Shown piece after piece: positions 11,346-22,221 of a stretch of DNA of 64,000 bases (its first letter is position 1; each line of letters begins with the position of its first letter). The notes beneath the pieces were generated by a model, which was given only the letters and a program-made list of their open reading frames with translations, did not search any database and was not told the DNA's origin. The stretch is from Cinnamomum chago (taxonomy: Eukaryota > Streptophyta > Magnoliopsida > Laurales > Lauraceae): NCBI GenBank assembly GCA_038049695.1, contig CP142457.1, forward strand, positions 26,674,501-26,738,500, written 5' to 3'. The position numbers were made by a program, and so were the translations under genes.

Positions 11346-11680
11346 CGGATCCTGGACTTTTAGTTTTCTACAGGGAAATCAGGCCAAAACATGTGCAAAA
11401 ATGCCAAGAAAAATACTAAAGAAGAAAGAATTAAAAAACCGGAAACCGGCCGAAAGTTGGTGACCGAAAGGGACAAAAGTCCCCATGGTCGCCGGCGACC
11501 CTGGAAATTTAGGTCATTGGATTTTCGCCAAAAACCCATTATGGGTCCCTTTTTGCGTTTCGAGATGATTGGCCTCTGTGATTTTCCAAAAATCTGATTT
11601 TCGGGGCACGAAATCCGTCGATTTTTGGTCAACATCACGGATCCGCCATCAAAATCATAGCATATGTGGATCGCCTATCT
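11346..11680 (+). mobile_element. Degenerate Tat LTR, continuation
   Basis: Homology to the minus strand of the LTR around 30.1-30.4 kb resumes here: the near-palindrome ccatggtcgccggcgaccct (11483 on), gcgtttcgagatgattggcc, gtgattttccaaaaatctga and tcaacatcacggatcc all have counterparts in the same order. Together with 9682-10185 it forms one LTR split by a later insertion. It cannot be followed beyond about 11680. Confidence 0.6.
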
Positions 11681-11689
11681 TGTTAGATA

Positions 11690-12309
11690 TTCATGGAAAT
11701 TTTACTATGATTCAAATGCTTTGCGTTTCTGATGATCTTCTCTATTCGTTTATTCTGCTTAGTACTACATATCTATTGATGTTTATATATTAATCTGCTT
11801 GCTGACCGTCATGCCTGATGATACTATTCTTGGTGCATAAGTACCGAGCCCACCTATCTCGAGGAGCAGAGGGAGGAAGTTCAGGCAAATCAGCCTGATG
11901 ACCTCCTACATTATTGTACAAACATCGATGTATAGTCGTACGGCCCCGTACTGAGGGCCGTCATGACTATCTTGGCTAGATTCATCTTTTGTCCTCTTTT
12001 GTTCTTTTGGTTCGGCCAAGTTTTTGTGTGGCCTTTGTTGTAATTAATACTTTTGTTTACCTGTTAAATTTTAACCTCGGTAAATATATTTCAGTATTTG
12101 CTCTTAACTATACATCGTGAGATACCACTTGTTTATTGAAGAAGCTTTCGTTATACGTTTTATGCATTCATGGAAATGTTCACACCTCACAGCGGTATTC
12201 GATCTATATGGGACATGATTGGGGTCACATGTCGTGGATTACTTTTGAAAAGTTTTAATTGGCCATAATCTCTCGCATAATCCCCGTTTTAACGAATGGG
12301 GGCGTGACA
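11690..12309 (-). mobile_element. LTR-like sequence ending at the NAL1-like exon
   Basis: The right end reads aatgggggcgtgaca; on the minus strand it starts TGTCACGCCCCCATT, a start typical of Del/Tekay-type Ty3/gypsy LTRs. It abuts coding sequence of the NAL1-like exon at 12310, implying insertion into that exon or a deletion to it. The left end and a matching TSD (cttat would be expected) were not found, so the extent is approximate. Confidence 0.4.
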
Positions 12310-12311
12310 CT

Positions 12312-12538
12312 TATGGGACTCTTAGTACTATCGTGAAGGGCCGAACAGGTAGCCGACAACTTGGTTTCCTTACAAACAGGCATGTTGCAGTAGATTTAGA
12401 CTACTCAAGCCAGAAGATGTTTCATCCCTTACCTCCCAACCTTGGACCTGGTGAGTGTGTATCTTGGAGCTATCGAGAAGGAAACATCATTCATCAGAGA
12501 TGATCTTTGGTATGGAATATTTGCTGGAACAAACCCAG
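12312..12538 (+). pseudogene. NAL1-type trypsin-like protease, first visible exon (5' truncated, frameshifted)
   Basis: Translation gives YGTLSTIVKGRTGSRQLGF, LTNRHVAVDLDYSSQ and FHPLPPNLGPG, matching the protease domain of NARROW LEAF 1, a plant nuclear/cytoplasmic trypsin-like serine protease that controls leaf width. The His of LTNRH is the expected catalytic histidine. After GPG, four extra bases within ggtgagtgtgta (about 12451-12456) shift the frame; beyond them VYLGAIEKETSFIRDDLWYG and IFAGTNP resume. The extra bases create a GTGAGT that looks like a splice donor. The exon ends CCAG with intron donor gtaaca at 12539. The 5' side is cut at 12310 by LTR-like sequence, so earlier exons are missing here. 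Confidence 0.85.
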
Positions 12539-12906
12539 GTAACATGGTTCCTTTTTACTGCTGTTGTCTTTATGTTCTGCACATGTAAATTGTGAATTGT
12601 GATTTTTTTTTTAATAATAAGAGGTTATCGGTGACGCAGAATGTAAATACAAGTGTGAGTGGCTCAGTTTCTTGTGTTTTTCAACTTTTGTGGTTCAAAA
12701 AAATTGACTCTATTAGTCTATTTGACCTTATTCACCTGACTTCTCATTTTCTCAAACAAAACAGTCTAGAAAAATTGCTTATGGACAAAATAGTGTTTGC
12801 TACTTTACTACAAGAAAAAAGGCTTTTAGTGACACTTAAAAGGCGGCGGTTTTGATTTTCTGCCACTAAAAGGCATTAGCAGCAAATAAAATCTCCCGCC
12901 GCTAAA

Positions 12907-14266
12907 GGTCTTATTAATGGTCAAATTTTCGGTCTGGATCCTTTCTTTTATAATTTGTGTCCCGCTTTTTATGAAACTTTTCAGAGTCGAAACCCCATTT
13001 CCCCTTCTCCAAACCCCATCGTCACCAACTTTTTAAAGTCTTTCTCGAACAACATCAACAAGAAGATGAAGAAGCAGAAGAAGCAGCAAAAGTCGAAGAA
13101 GAAGAAGATCCTGATTTAAGCAAGACATTCTTCAAATCTCTCTCCGAAACCAACCGTCCCGGCCTTTTCCCACCCCCCATTTTCTCGTATGGATTCTGAT
13201 CTCTACACCATCAAAAGCATTCGACATACACTTCACAAATCTCTTCGGAAATTGAGGTAAAGATTCTAAATTTTTCTTTGGTGAAATCTTGTTAAATAAG
13301 CTGTCTTAACTTATATAGTAAGCTAGATCTTCTAATGCTCTGATTTATCTAGCGATTTCTAGTCTGATTTTTTGGGTTTTTGTTCTAGATCTGTTTGTTT
13401 AACATTGAAAACGGTTGAGATTTCTATTTATTTCGGTCGATTTCTATTTGTTTCGACTTGCATCGATTGAACTAGCGAGTTCTCGATTGCTTGTTGATGA
13501 GCAAGTCTGTTGGCCTCTAGGGCTCTGATTCAATTTCTTTGTAGCGTGATTTTGAAGGACTACCACAAGTTCACATGCATAGGGGATCGATCCATTTTAG
13601 TCAGTTGGAATATCACTGAATTTCTTTGTGTTGATAGAAATTCATGAATTTCTTCTTCTTATTATGTTGCTTTGAGGGTGGCAGTTTAGTCTGTTTTTGT
13701 TTTGTTTTGTTCCCCTGTTCAAGCCTTTGAAGCCTGTTCTTTTTTTCCCTGTTTCTGGGGGCTTTTAGCCCATTCTTCTTCTTCTCTTTTAATACTTTCT
13801 TACCTTCAAGAAAAAAATTATGTTGCTTTGAGCGTTTTTAATCACTTGTTGCAACTATTTTCACGCATTTGCTTGCATTCCATCCATGTGATGTTTGATT
13901 GATATAGTTTATGTTCTATGTAATATGAAATTTAAATATGCACATCAAGTGAATGTTATAGTGCTTGTAAGAAATTTAAGCATACAATACACACATGTAT
14001 ATATTTTCGACATGCATATGTATTTTTGTCATCCATAGTTGTCACTATAAAGGAATAATTAGTTATCTGGTGGCAGTTGGTAAGGAAATTAAGGATCGTC
14101 CATCCAGGGTCTCCTACCCTACAAATCCCAGTGAGTCTCACTACCAAGCACTAACTGCTTGGGTTTTGCTTTCATATGTTGATCACAAAACAAGAGAATC
14201 CATGTTCTGTGGCTGCTGTAATGTTCAGTTTGGTGAACTTTCAAGTGTCGTTTAATCTTGGAATTT
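12907..14266. other. Intronic sequence with an exon-like block, no recognised gene
   Basis: 12980-13260 is C-rich then coding-like: a 24-residue frame begins MDSDLYTIKSIRHTLHKS (13191) and meets a good donor (ttgag|gtaaag, 13258). A second exon-like block is 14090-14230, with a continuous frame including LLSYVDHKTRESMFCGCCNV. I recognise neither. They could be captured gene fragments inside a transposon. Confidence 0.25.
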
Positions 14267-14604
14267 AGCCCATGTTTGGCATCTCTATTTCATGCCTTTA
14301 TTTTTCTAAATGTCTAAATCGGACAGATGTTTGAACAATTAGAGTGTTTGGCACAAGATTCTAGACTCCGTTCGCTTTAGACATTTAGAGGCGAATCCTT
14401 TAAAATCCAAATGCTCCAAAAGTAGGCTGATGAGAAATAAAGCTTTTGGGTCTTAAAATATAGAGGCGAGGTATTTAAAATAGATTCGTGTGTTACCAAA
14501 CGCGTTTTTTTATTTATTCTAGCCTCTTTTTTTTATGGATCTTTTTTTAATGGCTCTATTTTAGATGGATCTATAAAAAAAGAGTAGAGATGTCAAACAA
14601 GCCT
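14267..14604. mobile_element. MITE of about 340 bp with 20-bp terminal inverted repeats
   Basis: The left end agcccatgtttggcatctct pairs with the right end agagatgtcaaacaagcct (minus strand aggcttgtttgacatctct), differing at a few positions. Internal sequence is AT-rich and repetitive with no ORF. The TGTTTGGC core resembles hAT or PIF/Harbinger MITEs; no clear TSD was identified. Confidence 0.6.
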
Positions 14605-14867
14605 AAGTATAACAAGAACTTCTTTTACAAAATTTCATGTTCTGTTCTTTTCAATTTTTCTGTGACATCACTCTTTTTCACAGTTTGATTCCACATTACT
14701 TTTTGGAACTATTGCAAATGAGCATGATAAAACAAGTTTGTTTGCCCTTGATAGTTTGAAAGATTTACTAATGGTACTTCTAGTTTGAATGGAGCGAGGT
14801 CCAAACTCATTCTGAAAGTGTCTTGTTGTTATAAGCTGTAACTGTTAGTTCTTTGGCTCAACCATCA

Positions 14868-14912
14868 TCATCGTAGTCATCGTCGTCATCATCATCATCA
14901 TCCTCATCCTCA
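14868..14912. repeat. (ATC)n microsatellite
   Basis: Imperfect tandem catcatcat/cgtcgtcat/cctcatcct triplets in intronic sequence. Confidence 0.8.
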
Positions 14913-15425
14913 TTTCTACATGTGGATGTTGATTAAACTAGGAAACTTGAATTGGAAAGTCACTGAGTGGAGTCAGGGTGAGTCAAATTGTGTCACAGTT
15001 ACTGTTTAGTTGTGAGTGTTGTTTAAACTGGGAAACTTGAATAAAACTTGGAAATTTATTGAGTCGAGTCAGGGGGTATCGAGTCGAGTTGGACTTATAT
15101 TTCCTGAAATTATATTCTATAATTTCTCTGGGTCTGTTTGGATGAGGAGAGAAATGTTCGAGAAAAAACTGTCTAAAGTTCAAGTTTGTGCTGTGGACGG
15201 TTTTATCTACCCATTTTCCTGTATCGAAATGCCCCTTTGTTGATGCCATTTTTTTCATTAAAAGACGGGGTCCAATTGAGTGACTAGCTTGGATCTGTAT
15301 ATGCATTTTGACATGTTCAATCTCCAGTCACTGTTGAGTAACTTGAATATGTGTGTTAACTATCATAGTCTCTTTCTTGTAATTCTTCATTTTCAACCAC
15401 CCCATTACATATATATATATATATG

Positions 15426-15607
15426 GGGAGGTTTCAAGTGCATCCATCCCTCACCATAGGGTGAGGGACACTTCTATAATTGGGCATTTTCAAGTACAAA
15501 AGTTATTTTTCAAGTACATAGGGTGAGGTACACTTCCTTGTCTTCATGTGCAAAAATGGGAAGTGTCTCTCACCCTATGGTGAGGGATAGATGCACTTGA
15601 AACTCTC

Positions 15608-15609
<2 letters not shown>
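15426..15609. mobile_element. 184-bp MITE with about 49-bp inverted repeats
   Basis: The left arm gggaggtttcaagtgcatcc and onward to gacacttc is mirrored by the right arm (minus strand gggagagtttcaagtgcatc onward) with only a few differences. The arms contain a nested palindrome ctcaccatagggtgag. The element sits in an (AT)n tract, so TA targets are likely but a TSD cannot be proved. No coding capacity. Confidence 0.75.
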
Positions 15610-15652
<43 letters not shown>

Positions 15653-15694
15653 CATATATAGATAGGTATGTATATATACATACCTATCTATATA
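15610..15694. repeat. (TA)n tract with a perfect 40-bp palindrome
   Basis: The tract ends in a perfect inverted repeat at 15655-15694, centred on gtatatatac, with arms containing gataggtatg and catacctatc. Such AT-rich palindromes can extrude as cruciforms. Confidence 0.8.
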
Positions 15695-15822
15695 GAGGAG
15701 CATCTCCCACCTTACAATAAAGTGGGGGCCCTCACATCCATATCCAATACCAACAACTTAAATGTGAGGGCCCCAACCTATCTCTCATAGTAAGGTGATC
15801 AGAGATGAGCATCTCCCATCTA
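15695..15822. mobile_element. Small inverted-repeat element
   Basis: Outer arms gagcatctccca occur at both ends (15698 and 15809), in direct orientation. Inner arms gtgggggccctcacat and atgtgagggccccaac are inverted around a 35-bp loop. It is probably a MITE fragment or a foldback element. Confidence 0.45.
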
Positions 15823-17632
15823 TATATGTATATATATATATGTATGTATGTGTATATTTATGTATGTATATACGTATGTATATACATACATACATACATA
15901 TATTTACATATGTACATATATGTATATATTCAAATCAAATGTATTCTAATGCATATTAGTGATTGCCAAAACATGATCCTACATCACTCCCAAACCGGAT
16001 ACCTATTAGTAAACAAAAAGGAAGCCAGTTACTTTCATTTGGGATATTACAGGAGTCGGTAAAGAAAACGGAGCATTGCTGCATTGGCTACTACTTGATA
16101 GCACTTTCTGAGGCATGGTCTTGAGACAATCAATTTCTCCTCTTCTTTTCTTACTTCACATCTACAACTGCAGTTGAATTATCTTTGTCTGTACATGCTT
16201 CTTGAAATTGGTAATCCCAAGCACATTTTTTTTTCTTTTTTGTTATTTGTTTAGTTTAGTAATTCCTTTTTTTTCTTCTTAATCTACAAGAGCAATAACT
16301 CTTTTTTTTTTCTTTTGTTTGGTTCTAGAAACTAATTGTTTCAAGTGGGTTCTTGTTGTTTTTCCCTAATCACCACCAAAAATTCCTGTTTGGCATGTAC
16401 GTATTAGAATCTCTGCACCATTTTTGTTGTTTTCATTTATCTGTGAGGCATTGAAGAGTTGTTCCTGTTTTGAGGTTTTTTATGAGAATCAAATTTAGTA
16501 GATGGTAGTTTTGACCCATTTTTTCTTTTATTCTCAGTTTTCTCTCTCTTTTACTCCCTCACCTGTTCAGGAAAGAAGTGGGGTTTGCTTAGTTTGTGAT
16601 TATAAACTAGTTTTGGTTGGTAGAGGTGAAGATTTTCTCGTTTTTTTGGATGGGAACAGTGAGGGTCTTTTACTGATCCTAGTTCCATTTCAACATTTAG
16701 TGTATTCTTGAGTTCCACAAGTTCCTACATGAAAAAGTCAGAATAGCCCGAGTATAACTCATGGGAACCATAAAATTAATGGATAGAAAACAAATTTATC
16801 TGAAGTATCATAATGAGTTTGATTAGTACCTGTAGTTTTATCTGAAGTATTGTAAGGACCACTAAAGTTGCTCCTTTTATTTCTATAGCCCTATTTTATT
16901 TACAAAAGTGGAACTTAAATATAACAGCACATAGAGATGTATACAATAAAGAGGATCACAATATATTAGGGAAAACAGAGATAATGAGTAATCTGAACCA
17001 ATTTGCTGGAGCCTAAGAGACATTTATAACATACCAAAATTGTAATCTGAACCATGCATTCTTGCATCACTGCTCGAAAAAACTGTGGTTAAAATAAGAT
17101 TTAGTTGCATCATGCCATTATTAATTTTTTTTTTTGTGGTTAACAGTAGTTGAATTCCCAAGTCCTTGCATCTTTTTTTTTTTTTTTTTTGTGTGTGTGT
17201 GTTAAGTACAAGTTATTTCTTTTGCTAAGAGTCTTAAAAGTCCTTGAATTTACTAAGTAACTATTATTGAATATAAGTTCATTGGTGCACATGCTAGATA
17301 TGTCATCTTCTTCACAAGCAGGGGTTCGACCAATACAAATGGACACTCAAACATCAACTTCAGGTAATTACACATATTCAAAAATAAGTTCCACATACTT
17401 GTTTTACTAGAAAAGAAACTATGGTTTTTACTCATAGACTATACAGAGGTCATTGAAATTGACTTTGGAATAATTGGATTTTCTCAATATACTATTACTT
17501 TTACACATTCATCTTCACTACATCAAAGAGGTTTTATCATAAAGAAAAGGAATTTCTAATTATTTCAATCCCTATTTGATGCAGAAATTGTATTTAGGAT
17601 AAGTGGGTCACAAGTTTAAAATATGAGGAATG
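15823..17632. other. Intronic, no recognised gene
   Basis: Begins with (TATG/TACA)n microsatellite (15823-15935), then T-rich intron-like sequence with poly(T) and (GT)n at 17169-17202. No ORF or RNA gene was recognised. Confidence 0.4.
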
Positions 17633-17871
17633 CCTTGGGTGAATCATTTTTTTTTGCTATCAGAGCGTGCCCAACCCTTTGAGCTGGACTAATCCCTTCG
17701 GGCCCAGAGGAAAGCCGGGTAAACACCCCTGTGGCCCTAAGGTGGTAGCACTAGTGGACTCAACCTTCGATTCTCGAAGAAGGGGGAACCAGGGGTCGAT
17801 ACCAAGACCACTAGTTCCGGAAGAGGGAGGAACCGTGGTCCTAACCACTCGGCCAGCTCCTTGGGTGAATC
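17633..17871 (-). mobile_element. tRNA-derived SINE with a perfect 13-bp TSD
   Basis: Identical 13-bp direct repeats ccttgggtgaatc flank a 213-bp body (17646-17858). On the minus strand the body starts AGCTGGCCGAGTGGTTAGGA, containing a Pol III A box (TGGCCGAGTGG) as in class II (Ser/Leu) tRNAs. GGTATCGACCCC about 60 bp downstream is a B-box candidate with one extra base. It ends with an A-tail (poly(T) at 17647-17655 on the plus strand). Mobilisation would depend on a LINE reverse transcriptase. The intact TSD implies a fairly young insertion. Confidence 0.85.
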
Positions 17872-18615
17872 TTATAAGCTATTGTACCTGTGTCATTTCA
17901 ATGTGTACAGCTGTTTAATTAAATCCAAACTATCCAATTCACCTGTCAACTCTTTATTGACCACCATGCAAAAATCACATCAATCACGTGGTTTATTCAC
18001 ATTCTTCTGTTTTGTGGCCATGCACTTTACAATGTACAGATTGAATGGGCAAGTATGTCAATGCCCAAGCTTCGTTCCATCGGATGTATGGTTCAGATTG
18101 ATTAGTGGACTTGTTTTTCTGTAAATATTTTAATCATCTACTTTTTAGACCTTTGATCGTATGCTCGTGATTATCTGTTTGGTGTGTTTTTTTAGCAGTA
18201 TAAAAAAAATGCTTAAGGGTAAGTATGTATTGAAGCAAAGGAGGGAAAAGGGCAGAGCCCCCCCAAGAAACAAAAACAGAGGGCGACCTATAAGGGAGGC
18301 TTACAAAAAAGGCGCCAGCCCAGAAAGGCACACCCCTCTAACTGAACATGCATAGAAACCAAAAAACCAACAAAAGGAGAGACAAAGCAAGCCAAGAGAA
18401 ACTGCAGCACATAGAAGCACACTAAAACTAGGCCGAAAAGCATAGGAATAGCAGGCTACAAACAAAAGGCAAGATCCAGCTCTGGGAATAAGAGACTGAC
18501 CCAAAGAAGGAAAATGCAGCTCCCAGCAGCAACAGCAGCAAAGCTTTAAGGAGACCACCAACAGCAGCAGCAGAGCTAAGAGGAAACCACCAACCTCACT
18601 GCTGAGCTAGCTCCA

Positions 18616-21600
18616 CTACCAAGCAACAGTGCCAAGCTTAAGAAGAGGGGCCAAAGCAATTAAAATGGGATGAGACAGAAGCTCGTGGACAGAGGCCATT
18701 CCATTAATTCTTTCCAGAAAGGTTTGCTTTGCTCTCTCAAGGGAAGCGGTCTTGGAGTTGTGCTTTGAATTGTTGCGGAGATACCATAAGACGGAGATGG
18801 CATGGAAGAAGATGGTTGCGGAGCATTTACTGCCTTGGGAATCTGCAGCAGTGTTCATGGCTGACCAAATGGAAGAAACAGAGATAGTGGAGGAAGGAGA
18901 ACCCCACAGAAGGAGAGCAACCAGTGCCAGAAGTTATTTACCAGGTTACAGGAGAAAAACAGATGGAATTCACTTTCCTCTTCTTTGAGACAGTTGTAAC
19001 ACCTGGAAGCCAAGGAACAACCTTTGGATTTAGCCCAACTGTCTGTCGGAGTCCTTCTGTGAGCTCAAGCAGGCTGTCCTGGGATTAATGAGGCTATTCC
19101 AAATCAGCTTGTGCCAGGGAACTTCTACTGCTGCTGATCTCAGAGAGTTCCAGGCTGCCTTAATGGAAAAAACTCCTGAGGAACTCCCAGTCCAAGAGAG
19201 AGAATCTAGGAAATTGTTCCTCTCAGAGGAGATGGGAATGAGGCTAGTTGAGTGAGTGAGAAACTCCTTCAAATGGAGAGGCAGCTGAGGGGGAATGTAC
19301 CAGGCTCCATCAGCTAATATGTCGGCCACCGAATCAGCAACAGAGAATTGAAGGGAGGGGAACCTCGGGGCAATTGGCTCACTATCTATCCAGATGTCAT
19401 GCCAGAGACTGATCGACCTACCATTCCCGATGATCCATTTACTTTCCTTTTGCAGAGAAGGAAGATGAGAACTGATTTTCTTCCAAATACAAGAGCCTCC
19501 CCAATGGGTCTTCTGATTCCAAAAGAGAGGGGCTTTGAGGTATCTTCCTCTAAACCAATTGGCCCACAAGGAGTTTGAATTGATGGCCGACCAAGCCAGG
19601 AACCTTAAACAAGCTTCATTGAATTCCATAACCCAACGAAGGCCCAGCCCTCCCTCAACTCTAGGAAGACAGACCAGGTCCCATCTTACTAAGTTAGCCT
19701 TCAGCTTGAGGGGGGAGGCTGACCAGAGAAAGTTTCTCATAAGGCGCTCAATTTGCAGACTTGTTCTCCTAGCCAAGGGAAGGACAAGAGCAATGTGGAG
19801 AGGAATGGAAGCCAGCACATGTCTTACTAGAGTTAACCTCCCAGCAAAGGAAAGGCATTTCATCTTCCAACCTGCCAACCTAGAACTGATGGAATCCAGC
19901 ATTTGGCTGAAGTGTCTGTGTCTAGCGCAGCCAATGAAAAGAGGCACCCCAAGATAAACCGCAGGAAGAGACACTGGAAGCGAGGCTATTCTGATTTGCA
20001 GGAGGCTTGAGATCATATTAGCTTTTCAGGAGCTACATTTACCAATATATAGGTTACTTTTCTGCAGATTGAAACATTGGCCTGAGGAGTCTTGGTAGAG
20101 ATGAAGCAGATTTTGAAGCCGCCTGAGCCCCCTTTTGTAGCCTTTTAGGAAGACCAGGATGTCATCAGCATAAATTAAGTGGCAAGGAGTAGAGCTGACC
20201 TGGGAGATAGGGAAAATGGAACCTTCAAGCCTTAGCTCTTCAATTTTCCTACTTAGAATCTCTTCAGCAAGAATAAAGAGATATGGAGAGAGCGGATCTC
20301 CTTGGCGCAGCCCGCAAGAAGTACTGAAAAAACCACTGGGACTTTTGTTAATCAGAACTGAAACTCTACAAGTGCAAACTAGCTCTCTCATTAGATTGAT
20401 CCACTTAGAAGAGAAATTGAAAAATTGGAGAGCCCTGAACAAAAAATTCCATTGGAGTTTGTCAAAAGCCTTGGATATGTCCAGCTTCAAACAGACTGCC
20501 CCTCCTCTGGAAGATGACTTGAGGTTTTGGAAGAGGTCATGGGCAAGGGCTACGTGGTGATGGATAGTTCTACCTTTGACAAAAGCAAACTGATGGTTGG
20601 ATTTCAGGTGAGGGAGAAGCACTGATAGCCTTGTAGCCAGGATTTTGGAAATAATTTTGTAGGAAAAGTTTAGGAGGCTGATAGGTCTATAGTCAGAGAA
20701 GGAAGTGGGGGATGTCTTTTTAGGAATAAGAGAAAGGAAGAAAGCATTTGTTTCTCTGAGCAATCTGCCCGAGCTAAAAAAATGAGCTAATGCCTTGGTG
20801 ACATTTGAACCAACAATCTCCCAGCAATGAGTGAAGAAAGCCCCTGTGAATCCATCAGGCCCAGGAGAGCTGGATCTCTTAAGACTAAAAACAACTTCCT
20901 TAATTTCGGCTGAAGAGGGAACTGCCACCAGGGTTGAGTTCTGATCTTCTGAAACTGCTGGGCCAGGCCTGTAAAAGAGAGCTTCATCTGGAACTGAAGA
21001 AGAAGACTGCATCAAGCTAGAGAAGAAGGAGATTGCTTCATTCCTGATCTGGTCCGCTTCCTCTAAAATTTCCCCATCAACAGAAATTCTGTCAATCCTA
21101 TTAATTGAGCTCCTGGATTTAGCTGACAAGTGGAAGAACTTTGTATTCCTATCCCCATCCTTTAACCATCTAATTTTCGATTTTTGCTTCCAATGCACCA
21201 ACTCTGCTTTGAGCCAGTTATGGAGGGTGGATTTGCTTGAGTTGAGGGCCAACAAGAGAGAGTCACTGGGATTAGAATCATAAAGGGATTGAGCTTCCAA
21301 CACCTGATTTTCTGCTTCAGCTATCTTAAACTTGAGCTGCCCAAAAACTTCATGGTTCCAAGTCTTCAATTTTCTCTTGAGAAATTTGAGCTTCTGGGCC
21401 AGAATGTATTGAGGAGTGCCATTGCACAAAATGTCCCAACTGTCCTTGACCAGAGAGTTAAAGCCTTCATGAGATAGCCACATCTCTTCAAATTTGAAAG
21501 GGAAATTCTTATGAAGAAGACTAGATCTGTGGGATAATAAGAGCGGGCTATGATCTGATGAGAATCTAGGAAGATGAGAGACTAGAGGGTCTACAAAATG

Positions 21601-22221
21601 GTCCAGCCAAGCAATATTGGCTAGGGCTCTATCTAGTCTAGCAGTAACATAGGAATGCCCAAGCCTGTTATTTGCCCAAGTGAATCTATTCCCTCTGAAT
21701 CCCAAATCGTTGAAGCCTGCAGAAAGCACCATTTCTGAAAACTCTTTGACTGAAGTTTGGTGGAGAGGAGAGGAGCTGAATTTCTCTGAAGCCAAGAGGA
21801 TGGCATTGAAGTCACCTATAGCAGCCCATGGGAGAGTTGTTGAAGAAGTAGTTACCAGATAATCCCAAAGGGTCCTTCTTTGTCTGTAATCTGTGGAACC
21901 ATAAACCCCCGTAACCAGGCTAGAAGAAGAAGTGGGGGTATCAATGACTAGGATGGAGATGTACTGGTTAGATAGATCAAGAAGAGAGAAGCTGATAATG
22001 GGGTTAGGTTTGCAAAAGCACCAAAGAGAGTTATTTGGGGTACTAAAAGACTGGGAATAACCAGAGGATTGGAAGGAGACTGAGATTGGAGAACTAAAAG
22101 GGATTTTAGGTTCAGCTAGAAAAAGGATGTTGGGAGAGTGAGAAGCTATAAGATGAAACAACATAGTTTGAGTAGGGGTGTTACCAATCCCCCTGCAATT
22201 CCAGAAAAGGATTTTAGACAT
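18616..22221 (-). pseudogene. LINE ORF2, endonuclease-reverse transcriptase, broken
   Basis: It starts MSKILFWNCRGIGN at 22221. The apurinic-like endonuclease comprises WAAIGDFNAIL, GFRGNRFTWANNR, RLDRALAN and SSDHSPLL. The reverse transcriptase comprises DYRPISLLNFSYKIISKIL, LKLDISKAFDKL, GLRQGDPLSPYLF and the catalytic box LIYADDILVF. A TGA at 20026-20028 (CSS*KANMISS) interrupts the region just after the palm. The frame resumes PAVYLGVPLFIG and LAGWKMKCLSFAGRLTLV, then shifts near 19060. The zf-RVT cysteines (RCYNCLKEEESEFHLFFSC) and a C-terminal frame ending near 18616 follow. Apart from these two lesions all domains are present in order. Confidence 0.9.
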
